A stretch of 64,000 nucleotides of DNA from Terrabacter sp. Root181 (GTDB lineage: Bacteria; Actinomycetota; Actinomycetes; Actinomycetales; Dermatophilaceae): positions 62,001 through 126,000 of the forward strand of contig NZ_LMHU01000008.1 in NCBI RefSeq assembly GCF_001428505.1. Reading direction: 5' to 3'. Under the pieces are notes generated by a model. It made no database searches, was not told where the DNA came from, and saw only the letters and a list, made by a program, of their open reading frames with translations. Shown piece after piece: positions 44,795-53,197 of this stretch (its first letter is position 1; every line of letters begins with the position of its first letter). The translations under genes were made by a program, and so were the position numbers.

Positions 44795-45472
44795 ATGCCG
44801 CTCGCGACCTACAAGGACCTGTGCATCGACGCCACCGACCCGCACGCCCTCTCGGCGTTCTGGGGGCCGCTCCTCGGCTGGGAGTCACACCCTCATGACG
44901 ACGGGGACTCGTGCCTGCGGGTCGGTGACGAGGTCAGGGTCTGGGTCAACCGCGTTCCCGAGCCCAAGACCGTCAAGAACCGTCTGCACCTCGACATCAG
45001 GGCGGCTTCGCTCGGCCCCGCGCTCGACGCCGGGGCCGTGGTCCACGACGAGCAGCCCCGCTGGACCGTGCTGCTCGACCCGGACGGCCAGGAGTTCTGC
45101 GTGTTCGTCCGCGACGAACCCGTGACCGACCCGGTCTACGAGCTCGTCTGGGACGTCACCGGAGACGAGGGCGCCGCACACCGGGTGGCCGGATGGTGGG
45201 CCGAGACGCTCGGCGGCACGGCGGTGCGCGACGAGGGCTGGAGCCACGTCGAGGGGATCGCGGGCCTGCCGTTCGAGGCGATCGTCTTCCAGCCCGTGCC
45301 CGAGGACAAGACGGCGAAGAACCGCATCCACCTCGACGTCACGACCGAGGACATCGCGGCCCTCGTGGCGGCGGGGGCGACGTCGGTGCGCGATAAGGGT
45401 GACGAGGGCCTCGGGTGGACCGTCATGGTCGACCCGGCCGGCAACGAGTTCTGCGCCTTCACGCCCGACTGA
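44795..45472 (+). CDS. VOC family protein with two glyoxalase-like domains
   Basis: 225 residues, two tandem glyoxalase/bleomycin-resistance-like modules. Each ends with the same signature: KNRLHLDI...WTVLLDPDGQEFCVF in the first and KNRIHLDV...WTVMVDPAGNEFCAF in the second. This belongs to the glyoxalase-like group widespread in actinobacteria (VOC fold), often of unknown substrate. Transcription appears leaderless. A bidirectional terminator separates it from the convergent doxX gene. Confidence 0.88.
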   Translation: MPLATYKDLCIDATDPHALSAFWGPLLGWESHPHDDGDSCLRVGDEVRVWVNRVPEPKTVKNRLHLDIRAASLGPALDAGAVVHDEQPRWTVLLDPDGQEFCVFVRDEPVTDPVYELVWDVTGDEGAAHRVAGWWAETLGGTAVRDEGWSHVEGIAGLPFEAIVFQPVPEDKTAKNRIHLDVTTEDIAALVAAGATSVRDKGDEGLGWTVMVDPAGNEFCAFTPD

Positions 45473-45486
45473 CGACACGCAGCAGG

Positions 45487-45514
45487 AAGGCGGCCCTCCG
45501 AGGAGGACCGCCTT
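45487..45514. terminator. Bidirectional terminator between the VOC gene and doxX
   Basis: AAGGCGG-C-CCTCC and its complement form a 13-bp stem with one mismatch and a 2-base turn. A second small perfect stem, CGGGCCC/GGGCCCG, follows at 45521-45536. Placed between convergent genes; the flanking TT/AA are short. Confidence 0.75.
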
Positions 45515-45576
45515 GCTGCCCGGGCCCGAGGGCCCGTGCTGGTGGCCGTGTCAGGGAACGCGGCCACCGACCCGGC

Positions 45577-46164
45577 TCACCGCAGGAGACCGTTACCGAC
45601 GTGGCGGCCCCACCACTTGCCAAGGCCCCAGGTGTCCCCGGCGAGCGTCGTGGCGAGAACCGCGATGCCCAGTGCCTCGATCCAGTGGCTGTCGATGATC
45701 GGGTTCGTGTAGGCGCCGGTGGTGCCGAGGGGGAACTCGGCGAGGTACATCAGCGCGAGGAGGAGAGCGCCGGTCCAGGCGGCGAGCTTGAGGCCCGCGC
45801 CGGCGAGGAGGGCGACACCGATGCCGAGGAGGCCGCCCATGAACAGCCAGTCGGCCCACGGGCCGGCGATGTTCTTGAAGAAGTCGGCGAACGGGCCTTC
45901 GGCGTTCTTCATGAAGCCTTGGGCGGGAGTGCCGCCGTGGATCCATGCCTTGGCCGTGGGGGTCATGTAGCCGAGGCCGAACATCTTGTCGATGAAGGGC
46001 CAGAGGAAGGTGAAGCCGAGCACGATGCGCAGACCAGCGAGGAACTTGCGGGCAACGGCCGAGCGGACCACCTCCTCTTGGAAGGTGACGACGCCCTTGG
46101 TGGGGTCGTGCGCGGTGACCGTCGCACTACCTTCGGTGTGCGTGTCGCGTGGGATCGTGCCCAT
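45577..46164 (-). CDS. DoxX family membrane protein
   Basis: 195 residues with four membrane segments (about 45-65, 100-130, 133-152 and 163-180). The first (RFLAGLRIVLGFTFLWPFIDKMFG type) and the later Gly/Leu/Ala-rich hairpin fit the DoxX/DoxD family, small quinone- or thiol-linked membrane proteins. ATG at 46164 has GGAG nine bases upstream; a TTG three codons earlier is a less likely start. A perfect TACTAC-N5-GTAGTA dyad lies 50-66 bases upstream and suggests control by a repressor. Confidence 0.85.
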   Translation of the reverse strand: MGTIPRDTHTEGSATVTAHDPTKGVVTFQEEVVRSAVARKFLAGLRIVLGFTFLWPFIDKMFGLGYMTPTAKAWIHGGTPAQGFMKNAEGPFADFFKNIAGPWADWLFMGGLLGIGVALLAGAGLKLAAWTGALLLALMYLAEFPLGTTGAYTNPIIDSHWIEALGIAVLATTLAGDTWGLGKWWGRHVGNGLLR

Positions 46165-46213
46165 GGAACTCAACTCCAGAACTCGGTGTGTGTTCCGGCA
46201 GCTTCTCTGTCGG

Positions 46214-46230
46214 TACTACACAGCGTAGTA
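46214..46230. promoter_or_regulatory. TACTAC-N5-GTAGTA dyad upstream of doxX
   Basis: A perfect 6-bp inverted repeat with a 5-base spacer. It resembles operators of the BlaI/MecI/CopY winged-helix repressors, in particular the TACTAC/GTAGTA half-sites I recall for mycobacterial BlaI. It overlaps the likely -10 region of doxX (TACGCT at 46227-46222, minus strand), fitting repression. Confidence 0.55.
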
Positions 46231-46327
46231 GTAGTTGGGTCACAGGGATCCCTCATCCGGGTGTGATCTGGCGGACACCGTTGTGGGCCGTCGGTTTCCG
46301 CGTCCAGAGGCGGCAGGGTCCGACGCG

Positions 46328-47560
46328 TCAGCGGCGTGAGCGGATGAGGGTCGGGACCTCGAACTCCGCTGGTGCCTCGGCGAGCTCGCGCACCAGGTCG
46401 GCCAGCGAGTCGAGCGAACGGCACACGGCGGCATACGACCCGTCGAGACGGATCGGACGGCAGAGGATCCGCGTGCCGGCGTTGCGGATGACGATCTCCG
46501 ACTCCGGCGCGCGGTCGCTGTTGCAGTGGATGAGCAGACCCGTCGGCAGGCCCATGGCTGTGGTGTACGCGATCAGCTCGAGGTAGTCGCGCGACGCCAT
46601 GTAGCCGTCGGCGCCCATGGAGTACTTCGCGTCGCCGACGAGGACCACCTCGCTGCCGCGGCGCACGACGAGGTCGGGTGCCATCGTGACCGCGCGGCCC
46701 TCGTCGAGCCAGACGTCCTCGTCGCGCTCGATGCGCATCTCTGGGGCGAGCCGGAGGTCCAGCTCCTGCGCGATCCAGCGCTGGAAGAGGTCGTCCATGT
46801 CGACCATGAGGCTGTTGGCCTGCTGGTCGCCGGCCTCGTGACTCAGCGACATCGCTTGCAGGACAAGGCGACTCAGCCTCATCGCGTCCTCGTAGTGCTC
46901 GTTGAGGCGCGTGATCGGCAGCGGTGCGGCGTGCTTCGTCGCCGTCGTGTCGGCGACGCCGTCGAACCGGCCGAGGACGCGCAGGGCCTCGCGGCGGATG
47001 TGCGGCGCGAGCTGCGGCCACGAGAGCATCGCCTGCAGCGTGCAGCGGAAGAGCTGGTTCTCGACGATGTCGGCGGTGAAGTCGTCGAACCGACACTGCG
47101 GCTCGGCCGCGCTCCACGGCCGCCGCGCGAACTCCTCGACGAGCAGCCGGCCGCGGATCGTCCGCATCCGCTCCTCGCGCGGGACGTAGCCGTGCACGAG
47201 GCCGCGCATGGTGGCCGAGTCGATGAGTCGGATGGCGAAGTAGGCGACGCCGTCGATGAGCTCGTCGGTGTCGCTCCACGTCACGTGCTCGTGGTCGAAC
47301 GCGTCGGGCGAGACGCCCGCCCCGAGCATCGCGAAGAAGTTGGTGACCGAGACCTTCGGCATGACGCGCACGACGAGGCCAGGCACGGCAAGCGCCCCGA
47401 CCCAGCTCGTCGCGCCGATGGTGACGACGTCGGGGTCGGCGGTCGCGTGGATGACGAGACGCTCCCCCGCTGCCGCGACGAGAGCAGCCCGGGTCTCTCG
47501 GGACAGCCGGACCGGCCCCGAGCGTCCGTGCTCGGGGATCGGGGCCAGCTCGATGGTCAT
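46328..47560 (-). CDS. mcrC: McrC-like restriction nuclease subunit
   Basis: 410 residues. McrC partners carry a PD-(D/E)xK nuclease; here the C-terminal half shows MAPDLVVRRGSEVVLVGDAKYS (residues about 293-314), with Asp and the DAK triad in the expected spacing, after ENQLFRCTLQAMLSW and NEHYEDAMRLSRLVL helices typical of the McrBC 5-methylcytosine restriction system component. The N-terminal part has the IGATSWVGALAVPGLVVRVMPK beta-barrel-like block also found in McrC. The gene follows mcrB with a 7-base gap and is its nuclease partner. No methyltransferase is nearby, as expected of a type IV system. Confidence 0.92.
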   Translation of the reverse strand: MTIELAPIPEHGRSGPVRLSRETRAALVAAAGERLVIHATADPDVVTIGATSWVGALAVPGLVVRVMPKVSVTNFFAMLGAGVSPDAFDHEHVTWSDTDELIDGVAYFAIRLIDSATMRGLVHGYVPREERMRTIRGRLLVEEFARRPWSAAEPQCRFDDFTADIVENQLFRCTLQAMLSWPQLAPHIRREALRVLGRFDGVADTTATKHAAPLPITRLNEHYEDAMRLSRLVLQAMSLSHEAGDQQANSLMVDMDDLFQRWIAQELDLRLAPEMRIERDEDVWLDEGRAVTMAPDLVVRRGSEVVLVGDAKYSMGADGYMASRDYLELIAYTTAMGLPTGLLIHCNSDRAPESEIVIRNAGTRILCRPIRLDGSYAAVCRSLDSLADLVRELAEAPAEFEVPTLIRSRR

Positions 47561-47567
47561 CGTCGTG

Positions 47568-50384
47568 TCACGGCCTGGTCAGGTCGAACTGGCCGTAGCG
47601 GGCTCGGACGTTCTCCCAGCGGAACTGGGCCAGCTCGTGCTCGCGCCCGTAGAGCTGGTCCTCGATGAACGGGTAGACGTTGTAGTCCCAGATGCGGCGC
47701 AGCGTCGCCTCGTCGCCGTCGAGGCCGGGACGCATGAAGTAGCTGTGGCCGATCTGCAGGTGCGGGCCGCGCAGGGCCCGGCGCAGGTCCTCGTTGACGC
47801 GGTCGACGAGCTCGGCCACCCACACGGGACCGTCATGGGCCTCGAGCCAGCGGCGCAGCAGTCCCTCCATCGGCCCGTCGTGCGGCATGAACGGCACGAA
47901 GTCGAAGCGCCGGCGCAGGGCCGCGTCGACGAGGGCGATGGAGCGGTCAGCGGTGTTCATCGTGCCGATGAAGTAGAGGTTCGGCGGCAGCTCGAAGCCC
48001 TCGTCGGGGCGGTAGCTCGTCTTGACCGAGTGCGAGCGGTACTCGAGCAGGAAGAGCAGCTCACCGAAGACGCGCGGCAGGTTCGCCCGGTTGATCTCGT
48101 CGATGATCATGATGTGCGGCGTCAGCGGGTCGGCCTCGGCCGCCTCGGCGAGGAGGGCCAGCGGGCCCTTGCGCAGCTCGTAGACCATCTGGCCCTGGTG
48201 GTCGATCTGCGGCCGGAAGCCCTCGAAGAAGTCCTCGTAGCTGCTGCTCGGGTGGAACTGGACGATGTCGCGCTTGGCCGGGTCGGGCTGCAGCGCCAGG
48301 GCGAACCGCTGCGCGAGGTAGGTCTTGCCGGTGCCGGGGGGCCCATAGAAGATGACCTGCTTCTTCTCCTCGAGCAGCCCCTGGATCTCGCGGAGGAAGT
48401 CCTCCCCGATGAGCAGCTCCTGCGCGGCCTCGCCGAGCGCGTCGTGGTCGGGCATGAGCGCCTTGTCGGAGCGGCGCATGAGCCAGTACGCGAGCTGCGC
48501 CTGCCCCCACGGGTCGTCCGGCAGCAGCGGGTCCAGCGTCTGCTTGAGCAGGGCGTTGGTCTCGACGTGCGTGCGACCGCGGGACTTGCCCTCGGTCCAC
48601 CGCGCCGGGCCCCCGAGGCGCCCGAGCATCGCGATCTTGCCGGAGTCCCCGCTCAGGGCGAAGAGGGGCAGCCAGTGCTCGGGGTGCGCGATGGCGAAGA
48701 GCTTGAGCACGACGCTCTCGCCGAAGCCCTGGACCGGCACGTCGTCGGAGCCGAGCACCCGGTTGATCCGCTCCTCGTCACGGCCCTCACCCCAGAGCAG
48801 GTCGCGCACCATGACGCGCAGCTCGTCGATGCCGGCCGCGTCGAGCGCGTTGATGCTGCTGATGAGGACGGACTGCGCGCCGATGTCGCCGTAGCCGCGC
48901 GTCGACACGATGCGCTTGAACGTCGGCAGGTCGAAGGCCTCGAGCCCCTCGCGCGACAGGCAGGCGGCGAAGACGCGCCGCTGCTCCTGGTGCCAGGCGT
49001 CGCGCTCGCTCGGGTAGGGCCGTTCGCTCTTGAAGATCTCGACCTCGCTGTCGAGGTCGACCATGGAGGCGAGCTCGAGGCTGGGGTCGTCGAGGGGGCC
49101 TCGCTGGCTCGAGGTCATGAAGCGCAGCAGCGGCGTCAGGGCGCGGGCCGTCGAGATGATGTCGTCGGCGAAGTCGGCCCGTCCGACGGCCTCGTCGCCC
49201 TTCCACCAGCGGCCGACGAAGGCCTCGCCGCCGGGGTACTCGCGCCCGACGGCCTCGAGCCGGTCGGTGCGGCCGTCCTCGTGGACGCGCAGGAAGGTCA
49301 GGCCGCGCGGCAGGTGCTCCTGGACGATGGTGCCGACCTCGCGGTGCTGCTGGTCGCTCTCGCCCTCCCAGCCGCCGTGCAGGCCGAACGCGACGCCTGA
49401 CGGGGTGACCCAGAGGCGGAAGCCGGGCGCGCCGGCACCACCGACGAGGATCCACGCGGCATACAGGTCGGAGCGGTAGGCGGCGTCCTCCCCCGCGTGC
49501 TGCTGCAGCGCGAGGGTCGGGGCCTCGAGGTAGAGGCCCGTCTCGGTGGAGAGCCGCTCGATGAGGCTGTCGCTGATGTGGTCGGCCTCGCCGCGCAGCT
49601 GGCGGGCGAGGTCGGCCGCGCGGTCCTCGCGCTTGGCGTTGGCGTAGCCGGTCGACTGGCGGAAGTCCGCCGCGATCTCGGCCGCCTCGACGCACACGTC
49701 GAGCACCTTGGGGGCGATCCCGACGAACGCCTCGGTCTCCTTGAGGTACCAGAGGATGCGGGCGGCGTACTTCGGGTCCTCGGGGCGCAGGGCCGCGCAG
49801 AGGGCAGCGAAGGCGACGTAGCGCTCCGCGTGGCTCAGGCCGCGCTCGAGCCAGCCGAGCCGCTGGAGCATGTGCGGGGCATTCTCCCACATGAGCGGCC
49901 ACTCGCCGCCGTCGTCCGTGGACCAGAAGAGCGAGAGGACGTATGCCGTGTGGCCCGGTCCCGGGGCGCGCTGGCCGCGCGAGCCGCCGCGGGCGAGGAA
50001 GGCCTCCATGGCCTGGAGCTTGTCGCCGGCGTCCTGCGGGGACGCCGGGGTCTGCAGGGTCAGCTTGAGCAGACCGACGACCTCGGCGTACTCCTCCTCG
50101 GCCCGGCGGACGAGCGAGGCGAGCCACGGGCCCCCGATGGGCCCGAAGCCGACGTAGGGGCCGTCCTTGCGGGTCCACTGGTTCATCGCCTCCTTGAAGG
50201 CGACGAGGTCGCTCGAGGCCACGAGGTCGGCGAGGATCTCGCGCAGCTCGCCGTTGCGGGCGGAACGCTCGGAGTCGAGCTCGGCGAAGAGGGCCTGGGC
50301 GTCCTTGTCCGCCTCGGCGGCGCGCTCGATGAGGGCGTACTTGGCGCGCCAACGCTTGACGTCGACGGTGTCAGTGCGAGACAT
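47568..50384 (-). CDS. mcrB: McrB-like GTPase/AAA+ motor with a long N-terminal region
   Basis: 938 residues. The C-terminal 270 form the McrB AAA+ domain: Walker A FYGPPGTGKTYLA near residue 682, Walker B MIIDEINRANLPRVFGELLFLLE near 760 and the signature GTMNTADRS near 810. The 660 residues before it are unusual: residues 1-330 mostly helical, a beta segment (GFRLWVTPSGVAFGLHGGWEG, about 350-372), and a region near 530-640 (STRGYGDIGAQSVLISSIN; HPEHWLPLF) that recurs in other AAA+ restriction-type proteins. These may recognise modified DNA. ATG at 50384 with AAGGGAG four bases upstream; co-transcribed with mcrC. Confidence 0.9.
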   Translation of the reverse strand: MSRTDTVDVKRWRAKYALIERAAEADKDAQALFAELDSERSARNGELREILADLVASSDLVAFKEAMNQWTRKDGPYVGFGPIGGPWLASLVRRAEEEYAEVVGLLKLTLQTPASPQDAGDKLQAMEAFLARGGSRGQRAPGPGHTAYVLSLFWSTDDGGEWPLMWENAPHMLQRLGWLERGLSHAERYVAFAALCAALRPEDPKYAARILWYLKETEAFVGIAPKVLDVCVEAAEIAADFRQSTGYANAKREDRAADLARQLRGEADHISDSLIERLSTETGLYLEAPTLALQQHAGEDAAYRSDLYAAWILVGGAGAPGFRLWVTPSGVAFGLHGGWEGESDQQHREVGTIVQEHLPRGLTFLRVHEDGRTDRLEAVGREYPGGEAFVGRWWKGDEAVGRADFADDIISTARALTPLLRFMTSSQRGPLDDPSLELASMVDLDSEVEIFKSERPYPSERDAWHQEQRRVFAACLSREGLEAFDLPTFKRIVSTRGYGDIGAQSVLISSINALDAAGIDELRVMVRDLLWGEGRDEERINRVLGSDDVPVQGFGESVVLKLFAIAHPEHWLPLFALSGDSGKIAMLGRLGGPARWTEGKSRGRTHVETNALLKQTLDPLLPDDPWGQAQLAYWLMRRSDKALMPDHDALGEAAQELLIGEDFLREIQGLLEEKKQVIFYGPPGTGKTYLAQRFALALQPDPAKRDIVQFHPSSSYEDFFEGFRPQIDHQGQMVYELRKGPLALLAEAAEADPLTPHIMIIDEINRANLPRVFGELLFLLEYRSHSVKTSYRPDEGFELPPNLYFIGTMNTADRSIALVDAALRRRFDFVPFMPHDGPMEGLLRRWLEAHDGPVWVAELVDRVNEDLRRALRGPHLQIGHSYFMRPGLDGDEATLRRIWDYNVYPFIEDQLYGREHELAQFRWENVRARYGQFDLTRP

Positions 50385-50734
50385 GGGGCTCCCTTGCACG
50401 CCCACTTCTAGGGCGCATAGCTACTGCACGCGTGGAGGTGCGCACAGGACCGCGAAAAAGGTTACCTGCCGGTCGCCCATGCTCCGAACTCGTGGGTGTG
50501 TCGCCGGTGAGACCCAGAAATCGCAGCGTCGAACGGCCCCTGACGGCAGCGAATCGCCACCATTGTCACCCGAGCACCGCGGCCCGGTGCAGCCGGGGTG
50601 CCTGTGGATGACGGACGGGGCTCAGGGTGCGGGTGAGGCACGATCGTCGTAGGTTGCCGTCGAGGAACGAAGGGTGCGAAACGCACCTCACCCGACGCAA
50701 CCGCACGATGATCGACGATCGACAGGGGACGCCG
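50385..50734. other. Divergent intergenic region between mcrB and the DUF6318 gene
   Basis: 350 bases without a gene. Towards mcrB a TAGCTAT at about 50415-50421 could be a -10 element. Towards the DUF6318 gene TAGGTT at 50650-50655 could be one, giving a leader of about 75 bases. A small hairpin GGTGCG-AAA-CGCACC (50673-50687) lies within that leader. The GCGAAAAAGG at 50452 is the only A-run here. Confidence 0.4.
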
Positions 50735-51361
50735 ATGACCGCCGCCGCACGCTCGCACCGACACCGCACGCTCCTTGCGTTTGCCGCCACCTCCGTCGCG
50801 CTCGCGACGCTGGGTGCGTGCACGGGAAGCGACCCCGGTCCTGCAGTGACGACTCCACCGTCGACCTCGGCCGTCACCAGCTCCGCAACCCCCACGACCA
50901 CCACGTCGACAGCACCCAGTCCGACTGCCTCGGTCGACCCCGTCATCGCCAAGATCCCGGCCGCCGCCCTCGCCCGAACGGCGCCGGGCGCTCAAGCTTT
51001 CGCCCGCCACTTCATCGAGTCGCTCAACGACGGTGCGACCAAACCGGATGCGACGGTGCTTGCCGGGCTGTTTGCTCCTACGTGCGAGACATGCCGAGCA
51101 ATGTCCGAGTCGCTGGAGAGCCTGGAGGCCAAGGGGCAGCGGCACACTGGACCTTCGATTCGGGTGCTCAGGACAAGTCCACTGGCGTTCTCGACGTCGT
51201 CGGCCCGTGTGCTAGTGGACGTTGAGCAGACATCCGTGAACGTTGTGAACCAGGCCGGCGACAAGGTTCGAACCACAGCTAATGGGCCCGGCACGTTCGT
51301 AATGTCCCTCTCCTTCGATAACGGACACTGGACAGCCACCAAACTCCAGACAGCGTCATGA
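50735..51361 (+). CDS. DUF6318-like secreted lipoprotein
   Basis: 208 residues. Signal peptide with lipobox LGAC (Cys near residue 29), a Thr/Ser/Pro-rich linker of about 45 residues and a domain with the pattern GAQAFARHFIESLNDG...LAGLFAPTCETCRAM...VLVDVEQTSVNVV that fits the DUF6318 family of actinobacterial lipoproteins; a CxxC pair is visible in TCETC. ATG at 50735 with AGGGGA upstream. The 3' half has clearly lower GC than the surrounding genome. The stop overlaps the next ATG (ATGA), so both are co-translated. Confidence 0.78.
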   Translation: MTAAARSHRHRTLLAFAATSVALATLGACTGSDPGPAVTTPPSTSAVTSSATPTTTTSTAPSPTASVDPVIAKIPAAALARTAPGAQAFARHFIESLNDGATKPDATVLAGLFAPTCETCRAMSESLESLEAKGQRHTGPSIRVLRTSPLAFSTSSARVLVDVEQTSVNVVNQAGDKVRTTANGPGTFVMSLSFDNGHWTATKLQTAS

Positions 51362-52269
51362 AGCGTTCAATCCGCGCGATGGGGACCGCGCTTGCCGTCG
51401 GCGTGGCAATCGCATTCCCGTGCCACGCGGCCGACGGGGGGCCATGTGACGACGCTTGGGTCGACTGCGGCACTGATAGCGACGGCGCCTTTACAGACCT
51501 ACTCCCCAGGGACAAGGTCATTAGGTTGCCCAAATTCCCGGGGGACGCCGGTGGGGTCGTGGTTAATGATCGGGACAAGCATCTTCCGAGGTATGAGTAC
51601 CGATCACTGGCGGATTGTTACGAGGCCACGCCAGACAGTGGCACCGAAGCTGTCACATGCGCGGGGGCGCTGCGATCTTGCCCTCCCGACGAGGCGGGCC
51701 CGCGGCTTCGAATCTGGAGACGGACGCTGGTCGATGACAAAGTCGTTCAGCCATGGACCTTGATCGGGTTGACCTGTGCTGCGGATGTGGCACCTGGCGC
51801 CCGGCCGACGTTGACGATGGCTGACCTCAAGGCAGCGTTCATGCGGACGCCGTGGTCGAAGCCGCAGATCTCGAGCCAGCCGGCCGGCAACACGACCCTC
51901 GTCAACCTCCGCACCTTCTACCGGGTGAACTGGACGTCGCAGGGCTTCCAGCCGGGCGAGGTCGACCGGTCCGTGCTGCGAGGGATCCCGGTCCAGATCC
52001 GTCCGAAGCTGGTCGGCTTCACCTACGTCTTCGGCGACGGATCGAGCACCGGCCCCACCACGTCGACCGGAGGCGTCTATCCGGACGGAGATGTCACGCA
52101 CCTCTATCGCGCCAAGGGTGAGTATCCCGTTCGCGTCGACACCACGTTCGGGGCCGACTTCAGCCTGGACGGGTCGACCTGGGACGAGATCCCCTCGACG
52201 GTGACCCTTCCCGGCCCGTCGACGACGGTCACGGTGCGGGAGGCGAAGGGCGTGCTCGTCAACCACTGA
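51358..52269 (+). CDS. Secreted protein with a PKD-like C-terminal domain
   Basis: 303 residues with a cleavable signal peptide (about 1-25). The N-terminal 150 residues contain several Cys (DDAWVDCG; DCYEATPD; TCAGALRSCPPD; GLTCAAD) and no recognisable fold. The C-terminal part (about 165-303) resembles a PKD-type beta domain: FTYVFGDGSSTGPTTSTGG, then THLYRAKGEYPVRVDTTF. Co-translated with the DUF6318 lipoprotein. Base composition changes inside the gene: about 57-60 % GC to roughly 51800, then about 67-70 %, so the two halves may have different histories. Possibly a surface or appendage-associated pair with its partner; function unknown. Confidence 0.75.
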   Translation: MKRSIRAMGTALAVGVAIAFPCHAADGGPCDDAWVDCGTDSDGAFTDLLPRDKVIRLPKFPGDAGGVVVNDRDKHLPRYEYRSLADCYEATPDSGTEAVTCAGALRSCPPDEAGPRLRIWRRTLVDDKVVQPWTLIGLTCAADVAPGARPTLTMADLKAAFMRTPWSKPQISSQPAGNTTLVNLRTFYRVNWTSQGFQPGEVDRSVLRGIPVQIRPKLVGFTYVFGDGSSTGPTTSTGGVYPDGDVTHLYRAKGEYPVRVDTTFGADFSLDGSTWDEIPSTVTLPGPSTTVTVREAKGVLVNH

Positions 52270-52275
52270 CGTCGG

Positions 52276-52295
52276 CCGGTCCCGTCGCGGACCGG
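52276..52295. terminator. Hairpin between convergent genes
   Basis: CCGGTCC and GGACCGG form a 7-bp stem around a 6-base loop, seven bases after the secreted-protein stop and before the convergent membrane gene. Confidence 0.5.
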
Positions 52296-52369
52296 GTCGT
52301 GTGAGTAGCGAGTGTTGCCGGAACCCCACCCAGTACACAGGTGGTCGGCGGTGAGCGGGAGGAGCCGGG

Positions 52370-53197
52370 TCAGGGCTGGTCCTCCGGGGGGACGGATTCC
52401 TGGGGCTCGTCGAAGGTGAGCTCACCCTGCGTCGGCCGTGCCCTCGACCCGCCGACGCCGGCCACGTCGCCACTCGGGGTCGCGTCCGCGATGGGCACGA
52501 CGTCGTCGGCCGGCTCCACCGACACGTCTGCGTCGAGGTCGGCCTTCGGGCTCGGCTCGAGGTCCGGCACCGCGTCCGTCCACGACGCCGCGTCGTCGGC
52601 CTCGACCGCCTCGTCGAGTGCTGCCACCACGACCGGCTCACCGACGCCGGCCACGTCACCGTTCGGGGTCGCGTCGACGACAGGCGCGGAGTCGTCCGGC
52701 TCGGTCGAAGCCTCGGTCAGCAGCGCGTCCTCGTCCTGTGCATCGCGGTCCCACGACTCCGCCGCACCTCGAGGCTCGGAGAGCGGCGTGTGGGCCCCCC
52801 CGAATCCGGTCCCGTCCGCGTCCTCCGCCTCGTCGACGTCCGCCCCAGCGGCCGCGTCGACGTCGTCTGCCTCGTCCTGCGAACCAGCATCCGGAGCGGC
52901 TTCAGCCGTCTCGGCGGCCAGGGCCCCTGCACCCGCCGCGGCGGTGAGGTCGGCGCCTCCGGCGATGCCCACGGCACCCGCCACCGGCTCGCCCGGCGAG
53001 ACCAGGGGCGTGAGCTCAGGCCCTGCCGGCTCAGCGTCAGCCTCCACGGCGCCGACGTCCTGCTCGCTCGCCGCAGCGGCAGGCGATGCACCCGCGCCCG
53101 GGCCTGCCTGGACCGTCCGGCTCGCGCGCCTGACGGTGAGGAACCACGTGACCGCAGCACCGAGGACGAACGCCAGCACGAGGAGCAGCCACTTCAT
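52370..53197 (-). CDS. Single-span membrane protein with long acidic disordered tail
   Basis: 275 residues: one N-terminal membrane span (residues 2-22) and about 250 residues rich in Ala, Asp, Glu, Pro and Val with no folded-domain pattern. A 13-residue unit (DATPNGDVAGVG / DATPSGDVAGVG) occurs twice, matching a near-identical 35-base DNA repeat at 52452-52486 and 52641-52675. The ATG overlaps the stop of the upstream small membrane gene (ATGA), indicating an operon. No function assigned. Confidence 0.75.
   Translation of the reverse strand: MKWLLLVLAFVLGAAVTWFLTVRRASRTVQAGPGAGASPAAAASEQDVGAVEADAEPAGPELTPLVSPGEPVAGAVGIAGGADLTAAAGAGALAAETAEAAPDAGSQDEADDVDAAAGADVDEAEDADGTGFGGAHTPLSEPRGAAESWDRDAQDEDALLTEASTEPDDSAPVVDATPNGDVAGVGEPVVVAALDEAVEADDAASWTDAVPDLEPSPKADLDADVSVEPADDVVPIADATPSGDVAGVGGSRARPTQGELTFDEPQESVPPEDQP

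Noticed and set aside
46328-52269. Integrated genomic island carrying McrBC
   Set aside because: No integrase, direct repeats or tRNA target; mcrBC has the GC content and codon use of its surroundings. Only the short patch near 51.0-51.8 kb deviates.
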